64,000 nucleotides of DNA from Ailanthus altissimus (Eukaryota > Streptophyta > Magnoliopsida > Sapindales > Simaroubaceae), in contig OX327691.1 in the NCBI GenBank assembly GCA_946807835.1, positions 17,163,688 through 17,227,687 on the forward strand, in the 5' to 3' direction. Within the stretch, counting starts at the first letter, position 1. Each line of letters starts with the position of its first letter. Position numbers and translations under genes: made by a program. Shown here piece after piece: positions 34,277 to 46,724 of this stretch. The notes beneath the pieces were generated by a model. The model ran no database searches. It was not told where the DNA came from and saw only the letters and a program-made list of their open reading frames with translations.

Positions 34277-37200
34277 TGATATGTGCTATACTAGCTAAGC
34301 GCAAGTGCACGCTATGGTATCAAGTAATATGGGATTTAAAGTTTAAGTATCAATCCCACAGGAACTATGCGATCTAATTTTATAAATCAAGTACTAAAAT
34401 TGTACCTACTTAACTTTTATTCAGAAAATCACAATATAAAATTTAATTAACTAATCTAATTTTACCAATTAAACTAAACTAAACAAAAGAAAATTGTAGA
34501 ATTCACAAATAAAGATAATCTAGAGTTTTGACTCGTCCCCTAATATTTCATTGGACTCATTAACTACTTAGTTAATCCTTTAATACCAACTGATTGGCTT
34601 AAACTATAGTAACCACTTATCCATAACCTGTAAGAATAAGTCTTTATATATATAATATTCATATTTTATTTGTATGTGGGTGGTATTTGATTTATGTATT
34701 GTTATTAGTATTGTTTGTATAAATTAATAACCTACTATTAGGATTGGTTTTATTTGCAAGACTTTAGATTTATTTTAGGGACCAAATTGTAATACTTTAA
34801 AAGTTTCGGGGGCTAATTTATAAATATAAAAAATTAGCCTCTAAATATAAAAATACACATTTGTAATCCTAATTCACAAATTTTGGTCGAGTTACCTCTT
34901 TTACAGTGAGAAAAGAGAGAAAAAGACAGGAGGAGGAGAGAAATTTAAATATTTTAAGCTTTAAGAGGTATATCATAATCATTTCTTAGTTTCTTAGTGT
35001 TAATTTAGTTAATTTCTTTAAGTTTTGGTTTTTAAAAATATGAAAAATTGGGGATTTGATGTGAATTTTGTAAGATATATTGAGAATTGATGATAATTAT
35101 GTAGATAACTTGATAAATCATGATGAATTGTAGAAATTCTACTTGATAGTCTCTTGATCTGAAAATTTTATATATATTTTTACTTTGATTCTAGCTTTGT
35201 CTTTTGAGAATATAAAATTATACATGTCTAGAATCATTTAAGACTTTGAATCAATTGAAAATTTCAGAAATTGAATTTGTAGTGAATTTACCAAAATAAC
35301 CCTGAAATTCTGAAAATTTCCTATGTTAACAGTATGATACAGTGAAAAATAATTTTTGATCTACTGAATGATCTTTGAAAATTATAAATTTTTAGACTAT
35401 GATAAATTTATATGTCTAATATGATATATTCAAAATTAAGAATTTAGATCAATGTAGTTAAATTGTTATGATTTTCTAAATTGTATCAGCTCATTGTAGT
35501 ATTTGATTAACAGATTTTTAAAGCTATGGAATAAAATAGTTTTAAAATACTTTTGACAGTGACTTTAAAGTGAAGAATTCAGCATGGATTGAAATATATG
35601 TCAAGAGTAATTCTGTGGTAGTTTTATAATTTTTGAGTTAGTATATGATTTTATAAAATTAGGAGATTGAATACTATTTAGTAAATATCTAGATCTTGTC
35701 AGGATAATAGTTTGGATTTGATGATGTTTATAAAATGAATTGTGTAGGAATTATGATATAATATTCATATATAAGAAAGATATATTCTGATTTTGGAGCA
35801 ATTGGACATCATTTGATGTATAAGAAAATTTTATTAAATGTAAGTGGTCAGAATAACAAGTTTTGAGAAACCAAGTACTTAGACCAATTCAATGTGATAA
35901 GTGTAATATTTGTAATTTTATAAGCTATTTAAAGTGTTATGTGTGAATGGTGAGGCTTATAAAAGGATTAATCTCCATTGATAGGTTAAGGAGAATTAAG
36001 TCTTGTACCCGAAAGTGCTAAGATGTAAGTATATTAGACTTTTACTGAAATCACAATAAACATAGTAATTGTTTATGTATGATTTTGTAAATGTGCTTAG
36101 AAATATGTTTATGTTATGCCAAAGTATATTTGATATGAAATGTGAAAGGCATATGTTTATGAATGTGAGCATTGACATTGAGCATGGATATACATGTGTT
36201 TATGAAAGTGAGCTTTCAAAATGAAATGTGTTTACACAAAGAAAGCTTTTGAAGTGAAATTTTTTCATAAGATACATTTTGTGTTTTAAGGATGCTTGAA
36301 CTCACTATTTACTTAGTAGGCATCTTATGTGATTTGTGGAGCCTTTATGTATGGCCTTTCCTTCGAGATTGGTATATGTTATATGTTCTGTATGTATGGA
36401 GGATCCTATTAGTACCTAAATGAAGAGTGAGTCATCACATTCTTGTGGTGGCGTATTGGTGTATGTGAGAGGACTCACCGATGATCAAGGTGAGGGTTTG
36501 GCTCTTACCCTCGGGCATGAGCATTATATATGTGTAATTTAAATCTCACTTGTGCTATTCCTTTTATACAATATGTCATCGACGAATGACATTTGGCACA
36601 TTATGTGATATGTGATATGAAAGTCCTACTAAGTAGTAGTTGAGTGATGGTATTCCTATTATATGTTTTGAAAGAATATGTAAGCGCTTACCTGACATGT
36701 GATTTGATAAAATTATGATTTTGATTTATCACGGAATATCATACATATGCATATGCATTGTGTATATATATGTATTTGTATTTTGATATATGAAAAACTA
36801 GTATGCTTATTGAGTTTTATATTCATTATAGTTTATGGTGCTTTCAGGTAAATAAGGTACATGTGTGCTTAATGAATTTGGCAAGGCTTCTGCTGTCCCT
36901 TGGGTTTCTTAAGTTGCTAGGTTGTTGAGTGTTTCATTTATGGACACGTGATTTAAGATATTTGATTTGTCCTTATTAAATAAATACTTATGTATTATTT
37001 TATTAGATGTGGTTGTATCTGATTTATGTTTCATCGAGTATTGTCATGGATGGATCTTTGTGTTGAACTTACTAGCAACTTGCTAAGGATTCCTATGTTG
37101 AATTTAAGTTTAAAATTTTATGCAATATTAATTATGAGTGCACATTATTGAATGAGTGTAAGTTTTATCGTGTGTCAGATCTTTTAGATCTGGGGCGTGA

Positions 37201-38197
37201 TATAGACATTAATTTCATCACAAGTCTCTGTCGATGGTCAAGTGACTATATTACATATTCTAACAATCACATATATGTCTATGGTAATCAAATCAGAATG
37301 AAATTCATTAAGATCAAGTCTAAATTATACCATACATGTCACCTAGGTATATGTCTATCATAGATGGAACTCATAGTTGTTACCCTATAATCATGCATCA
37401 AACTATCTTAGGCTAAACACATGAATCCCTCTGTTGAGTTCATCATGGTTCCTCAATCATTCAAAATATTGGTTATGTATAATGAAAGAATTAAAAAACA
37501 AGATAGAATGAATCAATTGAATGTATCAAGTATATAAACTAAAAATTAACATAATCCAAATCTATACTATGTTTACATAGTCTTATCCTAGATGAACAAT
37601 TTATCCATCACAAAATAAAAAGTATCTAACCAATTCATAAAGATCAACAAGAATAAAAATATAATGATAAAGAAAAAGAAGAAAAACTAATTAAAGTGAC
37701 TCCTTGATGTGCTTCTCCCTTAATCTTGACTTGAAGCTTGAATCTTGATCTTGATTCTTCAATCTTTAGCTTTGATCTTTGATTTTGTATTGTGCCTCTT
37801 TTCTTTTTTTTCTCTCCCTCCCTCAATTAGAGTTTTTGGCATTCTATTTATAGGTTTATATCTTTAAATTACTATTCATAAGTACGGTAGTAAAATATTG
37901 TTCACTCGGTATTGTTCACCGCCGCGTGCGCCGCAGCACTGTAGGAGGTACTATAGTAATTTGATATTTTTGGCTTATTTTCATTAGAGTTTCAACCATA
38001 TTTGCTCCATTAACTCCAAACCTATAAAAATAATAAAAACAAATATATCAAAAGACAAATAAACTTAATTTCTACGAACAAATATTAAGTTTGGAAGATG
38101 AAAATATTAGACTCAATGAACCCTTATCAATATCCAGACTTTCCGTTTGATCCGAATTTTAAAAAGTCTACATTTGGTTATGTATTTCTTCTCATCA
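34277..38197 (-). repeat. 5' LTR of a minus-strand Athila-like element, split by an insertion
   Basis: The plus strand starts tgatatgtgctatactag and ends tgtatttcttctcatca (TG...CA). Without the nested solo LTR (about 34632-37205) it is about 1.35 kb. The second part (37206-38197) shows typical landmarks ('cacctaggtatatgtctatc', 'cctataatcatgcatcaaac') and a small GC-rich block at 37915-37945. It is related to family A LTRs but distinct. Confidence 0.75.
34632..37205 (+). repeat. Nested Tekay/Del-like solo LTR
   Basis: The inserted block begins tgtaagaataagtcttt and ends near tctggggcgtgata. Inside are hallmarks of plant chromovirus LTRs: 'gggaccaaattgtaatactt', 'tttcgggggctaatttataa', and the late 'attatagtttatggtgcttt' with 'caggtaaataagg'. 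The Athila-like LTR sequence resumes on the far side. A clear target duplication was not found (ataac on the left, atagac on the right). Confidence 0.6.
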
Positions 38198-38204
38198 GTA
38201 TTGG

Positions 38205-38528
38205 AGCTAGTTGGAAACATGTAATTTAGATGTCCATAACTAATTCTATCTTAGAGGTAATATTTGTTGCAGCTTGAAAAGCCTATAAAGGAAGCATTGT
38301 AGATATTCAAGCTATTTGCAGAGCTTAGAATGGCTGCAAGTTTAATGAATCCTATCCTACTATAATGCAACAATAACGGAGTAATTGCTTGAGCCAAGCA
38401 GCCAAATGACACACCAGTATTCTGATGATATGGACTCTGAATACCACATAATTAGAAAGTTCTTGACCTCTGGAGATATAATAATATCTATGATATATTT
38501 TATAGATAACGTAGCAGACCCACTCAAG
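38205..38528 (+). pseudogene. Ty1-copia RNase H fragment
   Basis: Plus-strand frames give 'LEKPIKEAL', 'NNNGVIA*AKQPND', 'EYHIIRKVLDLW' and a decayed 'ADPLT'-like end ('RSRPTQ'), in the order of the copia RNase H C-terminus (EAEYIAA..., DNNGAIA, YHLIREIV, NVADPLTKP). It stops abruptly at a family X LTR in the same orientation. Stops and at least two shifts are present. Confidence 0.7.
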
Positions 38529-39897
38529 TTTATACAATAAATATTTGAAATAATTGTTAGCATTAAATACGTATATCGTATAATTCTTGTAACGTTACAG
38601 ACATTGTATGATCTAAATGTGTTCAGGTCTGATCTGAAGGAGTTTAGATCTGGTTTAAAGGAGTTTATACCAATGCTAAGAGTTATAAATGCTAATAATT
38701 AATACTGCTAAAAAGTTAGCAGGTTATAAAGAGTCAGCGATATCTAATAAGTTAGAGTATTATATGAAATGAAACAAAGACCAAGGTATACTAGTAATAA
38801 CATAGTTGTAAAGAGTTGTAATAGGTGCTAGAAAATGTCATTATGTAAGTATGTTCTCAAACACTATGTTCTTGATCTATTTTTATCGATGCGGGTCTAT
38901 CTGTGAATCCTTTATATATAGATCAGTATATGTTTATATCTGTAGGGTACAGATAATTGTTCATAACTGACCATGAGCTTAGAGCTCGTATAAGCATATA
39001 GGTATTCAGTCAGGACAGGATGTTGAATAGACTCACGAGGACGCTAATAAAGATCCTATGAAACCGTCAATGTAAGTCCTCTCGAGGTGAGTAGTATATA
39101 TAGTTCTTTGACCTAAGTGCAACGGTGGGCTTGTGAGTGATCCACTATGCTTTAGTTCCACAGATGTCAAAGACCTTTTATGATCTGACTGCTAAGTGTC
39201 GCTGGGTATGGTCTGATGCTCATGGAGTTTGGTATACGTAGATATAGGATCCGTCAGCTTCTATAGGGGAGTTGTATATTCAGATGCTTCAAGATTTATA
39301 TTTCAGGAAATTTTGGCTAAAAGTACAAAACTACAAAAAAGAGTTTTTCATAAGATTATATAATATTGTAAAGGAGTTTGCAGATATTATTTCTTGAAAC
39401 ACAAATCTAGAGATAAGTTCACTGCTGAATGATAGAAGGATTATACATATGCGTTTTAACCTTAGCATATATGGTCTAACACACTAATTTGACGAATCGA
39501 GCATGGACTTAGGAAGTCCTGCAATATGAAGTGTACTCGTTGTGCACTAAGACTGCGTACCGACTTAAATTGTTCAATCCCATAAATTTTTAACAAAACT
39601 AAATATTTATTTCAGACACCCTCGGGATGCGTGTGTGTCATGATTTAATTGTTAAGTATATTAATTAATAAATAATTATTGTTGACCAATTAAATATTTA
39701 TACGTGGTGCATAATGAGCCTTTACTTGAGTTTATTCAAGTATGTGGTTAAATAAAACTCACTTTTAGTTAACTTTGTAATTAAATAAATATTTAAGGAT
39801 AATGTCACTTAATTGATTATTTAATTGTTAAATAATTTATTTATTTATTTGTTAAATAAATAACTAATTTAATTATGATTAAAGGTTAATTATTAGG

Positions 39898-40012
39898 TTA
39901 AGTTAATTAGATATTTTGATTTATTAAATTGTTAAATAAATCTTAACCTAATCTAAGTTAATATTTAATTAGGGTTAAGTTAATTAAAATATCTAATTAA
40001 TTCAACTTAATT
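39898..40012. repeat. Inverted repeat in an AT-rich LTR segment
   Basis: 'taagttaattagatatttt' (from about 39899) is mirrored by 'aaaatatctaattaatt' and 'caactta' about 66 bp later. The region 39650-40100 is full of TTAATTAAGTTAA-type words, so chance pairing is easy; the longest arm is still notable. Confidence 0.6.
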
Positions 40013-40566
40013 TAACTTAGGTTAATGTATTAACTAAGATTAAGTTAAAGGATTAGATATTTTATAACTTAATTGTTAAGTTATTAATAAAGTAACCATA
40101 GTTAAAAGTTAACCACTTGAATTAATTATTTTATTAATTATTTATTAAAGCTAAAAGCTATATATAGTGAAATGAAACAAATATGTTTTTTTATAGAAAA
40201 AAAAGAAAAAGAAAAGTGTAGCCGGAGAATGAAAATTGTTTTCATTGATTACCAAAAAAAAAATGGAGCAAATGGCTCTCCTACTCCAAAAAAAAAAACA
40301 AAAGATAAGTTATATTTTCAAGAGTTAATTAGTTAAACTTGTAACTTTTGTTCTTATAGTGGCCGGCCCACAAAAGTGTAATAAGAGAAATCAGTGCTAG
40401 AAAATAAAGTTGTTATATTAGTTAAAGTGTTTAGCTAGCATTAATAGTTTAAGTATTAAATTATAGATTAAGAGTTAATTTAAATAGTTTAAGTATTAAA
40501 CAAGTATTAAAAAATAGAGCCGTTATTCTAGCAGCTTAAGGCTATCCTATTGAGTTTTAGAATTGC

Positions 40567-40795
40567 TTACGGGTCCATTTCAGACGGTACTCCAGCTTAT
40601 ATTATTTCAAAGGCTTGTCAGGTGATTATTCTCAATTTTAGTATTAATGCAATTAATATCTGTTTAATTTTATTAATTACCTACGGGTCTATTTCGAACG
40701 GTACTCTAACTTATATTATTCTAAAGGCTTGCCAAGTGATTATTCTCAATTTTGGTATTATTGCAATTAATATCTGTTTAATTTCATTAATGTAA
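40567..40795 (+). repeat. 114-bp tandem duplication in family X LTR
   Basis: 'ttacgggtccatttcagacg' at 40567 recurs as 'ctacgggtctatttcgaacg' at 40681, followed by matching 'ttcaaaggcttgtcaggtga' and 'gattattctcaattttag'. The period is 114 bp, a multiple of three, so a short frame reads a 38-residue repeat. The homologous zone at 46411-46540 has a single copy. Confidence 0.85.
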
Positions 40796-40870
40796 TTAAA
40801 TGTAAAATTTATCGTATTCATTGTTTAGAAAATTACATTTTCAGTTTTCGCTGCACATATATAATGTATG

Positions 40871-42043
40871 AGATACACGTATATGTATTTATAAATAGTA
40901 AACACGCGCACATATATACCCACACCTAATAAAATACAATTTTGAACCGCACCCCCAACACATCTTCGAGTTGTCATTCAGATCTTTGAATCTCTTCATC
41001 ATTATTAGTTTTTCTTTTAAATTTTGATTCTTCTTTGTTGATTCCTTCAATTGCTTTAAGATTTTTAACAAAACTTCTACCATCATAGCTAGAATTCATT
41101 ATTCATCACCATCATCTCAACTGTACTTGGCTCTTCCCTTATCACCTCCTCTTCTTACTCTTGACAAGCCACTTGATTACGTTTTTACCCCACTATTTCT
41201 ACTCTCTTCTACTTTAATCTTTATGGAATGTTGTCATTTTAGGATCCATTGAAGAATCCTAGATCAAAACTTCTAGATCAATGACCTTTAAGCCCTCGTA
41301 CTAGTTTTTTTAAATGATTAGAATGTCTTTGTCGAACAACGAAAGACACTCCGACGCTCAAGTTAATATAAAAAGTTTAATAGAGAAAAAATGGATGAAA
41401 AGTAGAATTAAATTTATATTTGATTCTCGAGAAAATATTTGTGGTTATGTGTTTTAGTTTCTTTATAGAACAGTGAATAACTTAGAATTTAAATTTGTAA
41501 AGATAGAATGTTCATAACCTTCAATGAGAAAGGACTTCCCTTTTATAAGAATAGATTTAGAGAGAAAAAAGAGAACCTTTCCGTTAAATCTCCTTAGCTA
41601 TTGGATGGGAAATTCTCCCTTTCTTTTGTTGGATTATCCATTTACGGTCCATTTATCTAAGAGTTTATTAAAACTATTCACAAAAAAGTAATCTAACGGG
41701 GGTGAGCTCATTCAAATCCTCTTTATAAGGTAAGAAATGGGCATGTGACATTGGGCTGATTGAGCCAGTTGAATTTGGTACATTATCATATATATAGAAG
41801 CATACTAAAAGTAGGGATAAATATTGTCATTGTACATAAAAGAGAAAGAATAAGATATTTTAATATTTTAATCCTTATAATCCTTATAATTTTATACAAA
41901 AAAATTATAGACTAGTGTTTCAAAAATGCCTCACTTAAATTCTTCTAAATTATAGTCACTCTCACATACGATCTTGAGTTAGTTTGAATATATATTATGG
42001 TGTATTTAATAAAAATATGAAATTACAATCTTAATAGAAAAAT
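40871..42043. other. Unassigned, possible Ty3-gypsy LTR/leader remnant
   Basis: No protein match was found. 'gaaagacactccgacgctca' at 41341-41360 resembles a motif common in plant Tat-type LTRs, and a Lys-rich minus-strand frame at 40889-41086 could be a gag start. Neither is strong enough to call an element. Confidence 0.3.
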
Positions 42044-43593
42044 TATTGGGATTTGTGCTTACATACTATCCCATTACGTTTGAATATTTATTGTTTAATA
42101 TTTATACAATCAACATTTTATTAAAATCATTAATATTATTTATTAAATAGTAAGAAGCTTATAAAGTTTCAGACATTATAGATCTAAATGAGTTTAGGTT
42201 AGTGTTAAGTATTAACGATGCTAAGAGTTAGTGGTGCTAAAAGTTAGTAAGTTATAAGAGTTAGTAAATTCTAAGAGTCAGAAACTTTGTCTAAAATAGA
42301 ACAATAGTCTGGGAATATATTAGTAATGACATAGTTGCAAAGAGTTGCAAATGGTGCTAGAAAATGTCATTATGTAATATGTTCTCGAACACCTCATTTT
42401 TTATCTAATTTTACTGATACGGGTTGATCGGTGAAATATTTTATCTAGATCAGTGTATGTCTATATCTAAATGGTCTAAATGGTTAGTTTTAAAAAAACT
42501 ATGAGCTTAGTAGAAGCTCATATAGAGATGTATTCAGTAAGTATTAGATACTAAACAGATTTATGAGGACCTCTCATAGTCATCCCAAAAAGCAATCAAT
42601 AGAAGATCTTCTTGAGTTGAGTAGTATTCATGGTCCTTTGACCTGAGCGCAATAGTAGATTTGTGAGTGACCCATCATACTTTAGTTCCACATATGTTAG
42701 AAAATTTTATAGTCTAATCACTAAGTGTCGCTGGGTATGGTCCAATGCTCATGGAGTCTGGTATGCATAGATATGGGATTCGTCTACTCATATGGGTGAG
42801 TTATATATCTTGATGCTTTGAGATTATCTTTTAGAAAGTCTTATGACTATAAGCAATAAACCCAGAAAAGAATTTTTTGTGGAATAAATAATATTACAAA
42901 AGTATTTGTGGATATCATTTATAGAAATATAAATGTTGAGATAAGTTCACTGTTGAGCAAATAGAGATTTGACGGTAGAGATCTATATCTCTGCTCTTCC
43001 AAGTATATAGGTGACGGAATGATTATACGTATATATTTTAACCTCAGCTTTTTATGGTTCAACGCGTTACTTTGTAATATCTATAATGTGTGTGTGGGAC
43101 ATCGTTCACAGATTTATAGAGGAGTTTCGTATGACAAATCGAGCATAAACCTAGTGACTCTCATAATATGAAGTGTACTCGTTGAGCACTAGGGTAACAT
43201 ACTAGGTTGAAGAGTTTGATCTGAGAAAATTACTGATGAGTTCGGTTTTGGGACTTCTCAAGATGGATAATTTTCGATCAAAGAGTTCGATCCAGAGATA
43301 GAGCTCGTTATTGAAACTTCTCAAAATATGGTATTCTTGATTGAAGAGTTCAATCAAAAGAGATTATGGGTAAGTAGGATTTGTTATTGGGATCTCTTGA
43401 GAATATAGCGCACTCGATCGAAAAGTTCGATCAAAGGAGAGAGCTCGATTTTGAGACCTCTCAAATTGGATACTTGTCGAATTCTAATTGTTAGAATTTG
43501 ACACATCACTAAATCCTAAAGAATAAACTTTAGGATAGTATTTTAACAAGTGTTAGACACTTATCATGTACTTGATTATTTTAAAAATACTTA
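42044..43593 (+). repeat. Family X LTR, copy truncated at its 3' side
   Basis: It begins tattgggatttgtgcttacatac and follows the family landmarks ('gatctaaatgagtttagg', 'acagatttatgagg', 'gtgtcgctgggtatggtcca'). It ends where the next copy starts at 43594, before the usual end zone. Confidence 0.75.
43211..43490 (+). repeat. Tandem array of agagttcgatc units
   Basis: Four diverged units are marked by agagtttgat (43211), agagttcgat (43282), agagttcaat (43345) and aaagttcgat (43422). Each is followed by 'gagagctcgttattgagac'-like and 'ctctcaaaatgga'-like sequence. Period is 63-77 bp. The array lies only in this family X copy. Confidence 0.75.
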
Positions 43594-46500
43594 TATTGGA
43601 ATTGGTGCTTACGTGCTATTCTAATATTATATAACTATTAATCGTTTAATATTTATACAATAAATATTTTGAATAAAATCGTTAATATTAAATATATATA
43701 GTAAGATGCTTGTAGCATTTTAAATATTGTATGATCTGAAGGAGTTCAGATCTGGTTTAAAGCAGTTTAGACCAGGGTTAAGAGTTAGTAGCACTGAGAG
43801 TTATAATTATTAAGAGTTAGCACTGCTAAGAGTTAGTAAGTTATAAAAGTCAGCGAAATCTAAAGAGTTAAAGTCTTATCTGAAATGAAACAAAGACCCG
43901 ATGGTTGACTAACAATGACATAGTTATAAAATGTTGAAAATAGTGCTAAGAAATGTCATTGTGCAGTATATTTTTAAATGTTATATTCCTGATCTATTTT
44001 CATTTATGCAAGTCTGTCGGTGGGAACCTTATTTATATATAAATCGATGTATATCTATATTTAAATAGTTCAGATGGTTAATCTTTATAAACCATAGATT
44101 TAATAGAAGCTCGTATAGGTATATGATTATTCAGTGTGGACTAAGTACTAAACAAGCTCAATTAAGATCTTCAATAGACATCTCATAAAGCCGTCAATAG
44201 ATGATTGTTTTTAATTGAATAGGTATTCGTGGTCAATTAACCTGAGCACCATGGTGGACTGATGAATGATCCACCATACTTACGTTCCATGCATGTCAGA
44301 GACCTTTTATGGTCTACAGCTGGGTGTCGCTGGGTATGGTCCGGTGCTCATGGAGTCCGGTGTGTGTAGATATGAGATCTGTCAGTTTGTATAGGTGAGT
44401 AGTATATTCAAATGCTCCAATATTGTGTTTTTGAAAGTCTTATGATCATAAGTATTATACTAAAAAAAAAATATTTCCAGTGTTAGAAATAATATCGCAA
44501 AAGTATTAGAGGATATTGTTTATCGGAATACGAATTTGGAGTTAAGTTCTAAGGTTGAGCATATAGAGACTTAACAGTGATGATCTATATCTCCGCTCTT
44601 GTAGGATATAAACGATAGAGAGATTATACGAATATATATTAATCTCAACTTATATGGTTCAACACATTATTTTGTTATTTTCATAACGTGTGTGTGGGAC
44701 AACGTTTATGGACTTACAGAAGAGTTTTGTAGAATAAAACGGGTGTGAACCTAGCGAGTCTCATTATATGAAATGTATTTATTGTGCACTGGAGTAGCGC
44801 AATAGATTGAATAGTTCAATTTAGAAAGTTCTCAAAAAATTAAAATTATTTTAAGATCTCTTAAGAAGATCATAAAATTCAAGTGTTAAACTTGAGATCT
44901 CTGTAAGTGAGACTTGCTGTTTTATTTTTTTGTTGGATATCATATATTATGTTATTAATTTATTAGAATATGAAGTGGCAAGATTTTATTGGCTTAATTT
45001 TTAATGTTGCAAGATTAAATAAAATAAATCAAATTAGAAGCTTTGGATGGTATTATTTGATTGGCTCTTTTTGTAAATTAAGTGGCGGCACTTTGAAACC
45101 TAATGGCTATTAGATCAAATAAAATCTTTTTATTATGCTTAATGTGTAAGCAATGGTGGCAGCAAATATATCAATTGATAAAGTAAATTTCCGCCACTTA
45201 ACCATTTTGAATTGTCATACTTAAGGTAAGCATGTGTGGGCAGCAAATATATCAATTGATAAAGCAAAATTCGGCCACTTTAACCTTTTTGAATTGTTAT
45301 GCTTAAGCTAAGCATGTGATGGCAGCAAATATGTCAATTCATAAAGCATGTTGGCCATTATTTCGTATTTAATTCGGACAGCACATAAGCCTCTTGCCAG
45401 TAAGCTTATGATTACAAGTATAAAGTGGCCAAATAAAAGCATTGTCATGCTTATGAAAATTGGCCGCTAATTATAATTTAATTGGTCAAATGGTGGCGAC
45501 AATTGCTATATATAGGAATAAATTCTTCATTTGAAATTGATGTTAAGTGAGATAGCAAAAGAAAAATAAGGTAGAAATGGTAAGTAAATTAAATAGTAAA
45601 GATTTGAGAGAAATTTTAGAGGCAAGTGTTGCCTTTAGTAAAATACTTCGCTGAGAGTATGAAATTATCATTTTAATTCAAATGATTCTATCAAGTTTTA
45701 GACTAGATTGCATAAAGCATGCTTTAATAATGAGTTCTCTAATATCTTATTAATATAATGAAATATTTATTTATTTTATATTATATATTTATGCATGTGA
45801 TGTGTAAATTAAGAATAAAAAATATACATATTCACCCAATGCACAATACACTATCAACTTAATGGTCAAGCATTGGTGTAAGATGGTGATAAGCATTGGT
45901 GTAAGATGGTGATAAGCATTGGACACTGTTTATAGACTTACTTATTTTATTAAAACTTGTTGAATAAGCTTTGAATAAGTCCTTGAATACTTGTCTCTTT
46001 TATAATAGTTTTATTATCTTAATGAATTTTATTAAATAAGTTTTGTTTATAGAAAATGACACATTATTTAAGATAGTGATAAGTGTATTTTTAATGACTT
46101 AAAATAATAAAAAGTTTAAAATATATTTTGTTAAAAGCTTAAAAAAGTGTTCGTCCAATTAAAGTGAAATGAGATAAAAAAATAATTTTTTTTGTCTTTT
46201 ATCCTTCTTATAAAAGGGTTAGACCAAATCATGTAAAAGGTCGACAAAAAATTTTTATTTATCATCTTTGCAAAGAGAGAGAAACGACCATTCTTAGTGG
46301 ATAAGAAAAGAAAATGCAAGTATTTATCTTTTGTTTAAGTCTCATTTTCTCACCCCAAAACTAAAAAAGACTAAAGCAATAGTTGTTTTGCAAAATTCTA
46401 TAAAATAAAAGCTACCATTCTAGCATTCCAAGCTCACTAATTTGGAATATAGAATTGTTAATGAGAGCACTTCACATGAGTTTAAGTTTGAGAACCTCTT

Positions 46501-46640
46501 TCAAAGGCTTCCAAGGTGATTATCAACCTTATTAGCGTAATGAAACTTAAATTTAAGTGTTATTTATTGAATAAAAAATTAAATTTTTGGTTCTACTGCG
46601 ATTTTATGTGTGAGACGTGCAAATTTAATAATTCAATTAA
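43594..46640 (+). repeat. Family X LTR, long copy
   Basis: It begins tattggaattggtgcttacgtgc and contains all central landmarks ('cggtgctcatggagtccggt', 'gatctgtcagtttgtat'). A long AT-rich 3' zone follows with 81-82 bp repeats, then the 'ctaccattctagcattccaa' end zone and 'tctactgcgattttatgtg'. It is longer than the roughly 1.97-kb reference copy because of the extra 3' material. Confidence 0.7.
45158..45400 (+). repeat. 81-82 bp tandem repeat, three units
   Basis: 'ggcagcaaatatatcaattg' starts at 45158 and 45239 and, as 'ggcagcaaatatgtcaattc', at 45321. Each is followed by 'ccgccacttaacc'-like and 'ttttgaattgt' sequence. A smaller direct duplication (about 25 bp, 'gcattggtgtaagatggtga') lies further right near 45870-45920. 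Confidence 0.85.
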
Positions 46641-46724
46641 TACTATTCACATGCATTGCCTATGGAAATAGCACACACAACAAAAATAACTCAATAAGAG
46701 CTCAAATTCAAAAATGATTCCAAC

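Larger units (their letters stand above)
38529..40870 (+). repeat. Family X LTR, copy lacking its first ~50 bp
   Basis: It joins the family at 'tttatacaataaatatttg' (about 50 bp into other copies) and follows all central landmarks ('acagactcacgagg'-like, 'gtgtcgctgggtatggtctg', 'gatccgtcagctt'). A long AT-rich zone follows at 39640-40190, then the 'attctagcagcttaaggct' end zone. The right edge is near 40870 ('gttttcgctgcacatatat'). Confidence 0.75.

Noticed and set aside
37915..37945. GC-rich patch as a possible promoter or CpG island
   Set aside because: It is about 30 bp within an Athila-like LTR, comparable to GC-rich blocks in the related family A LTRs.
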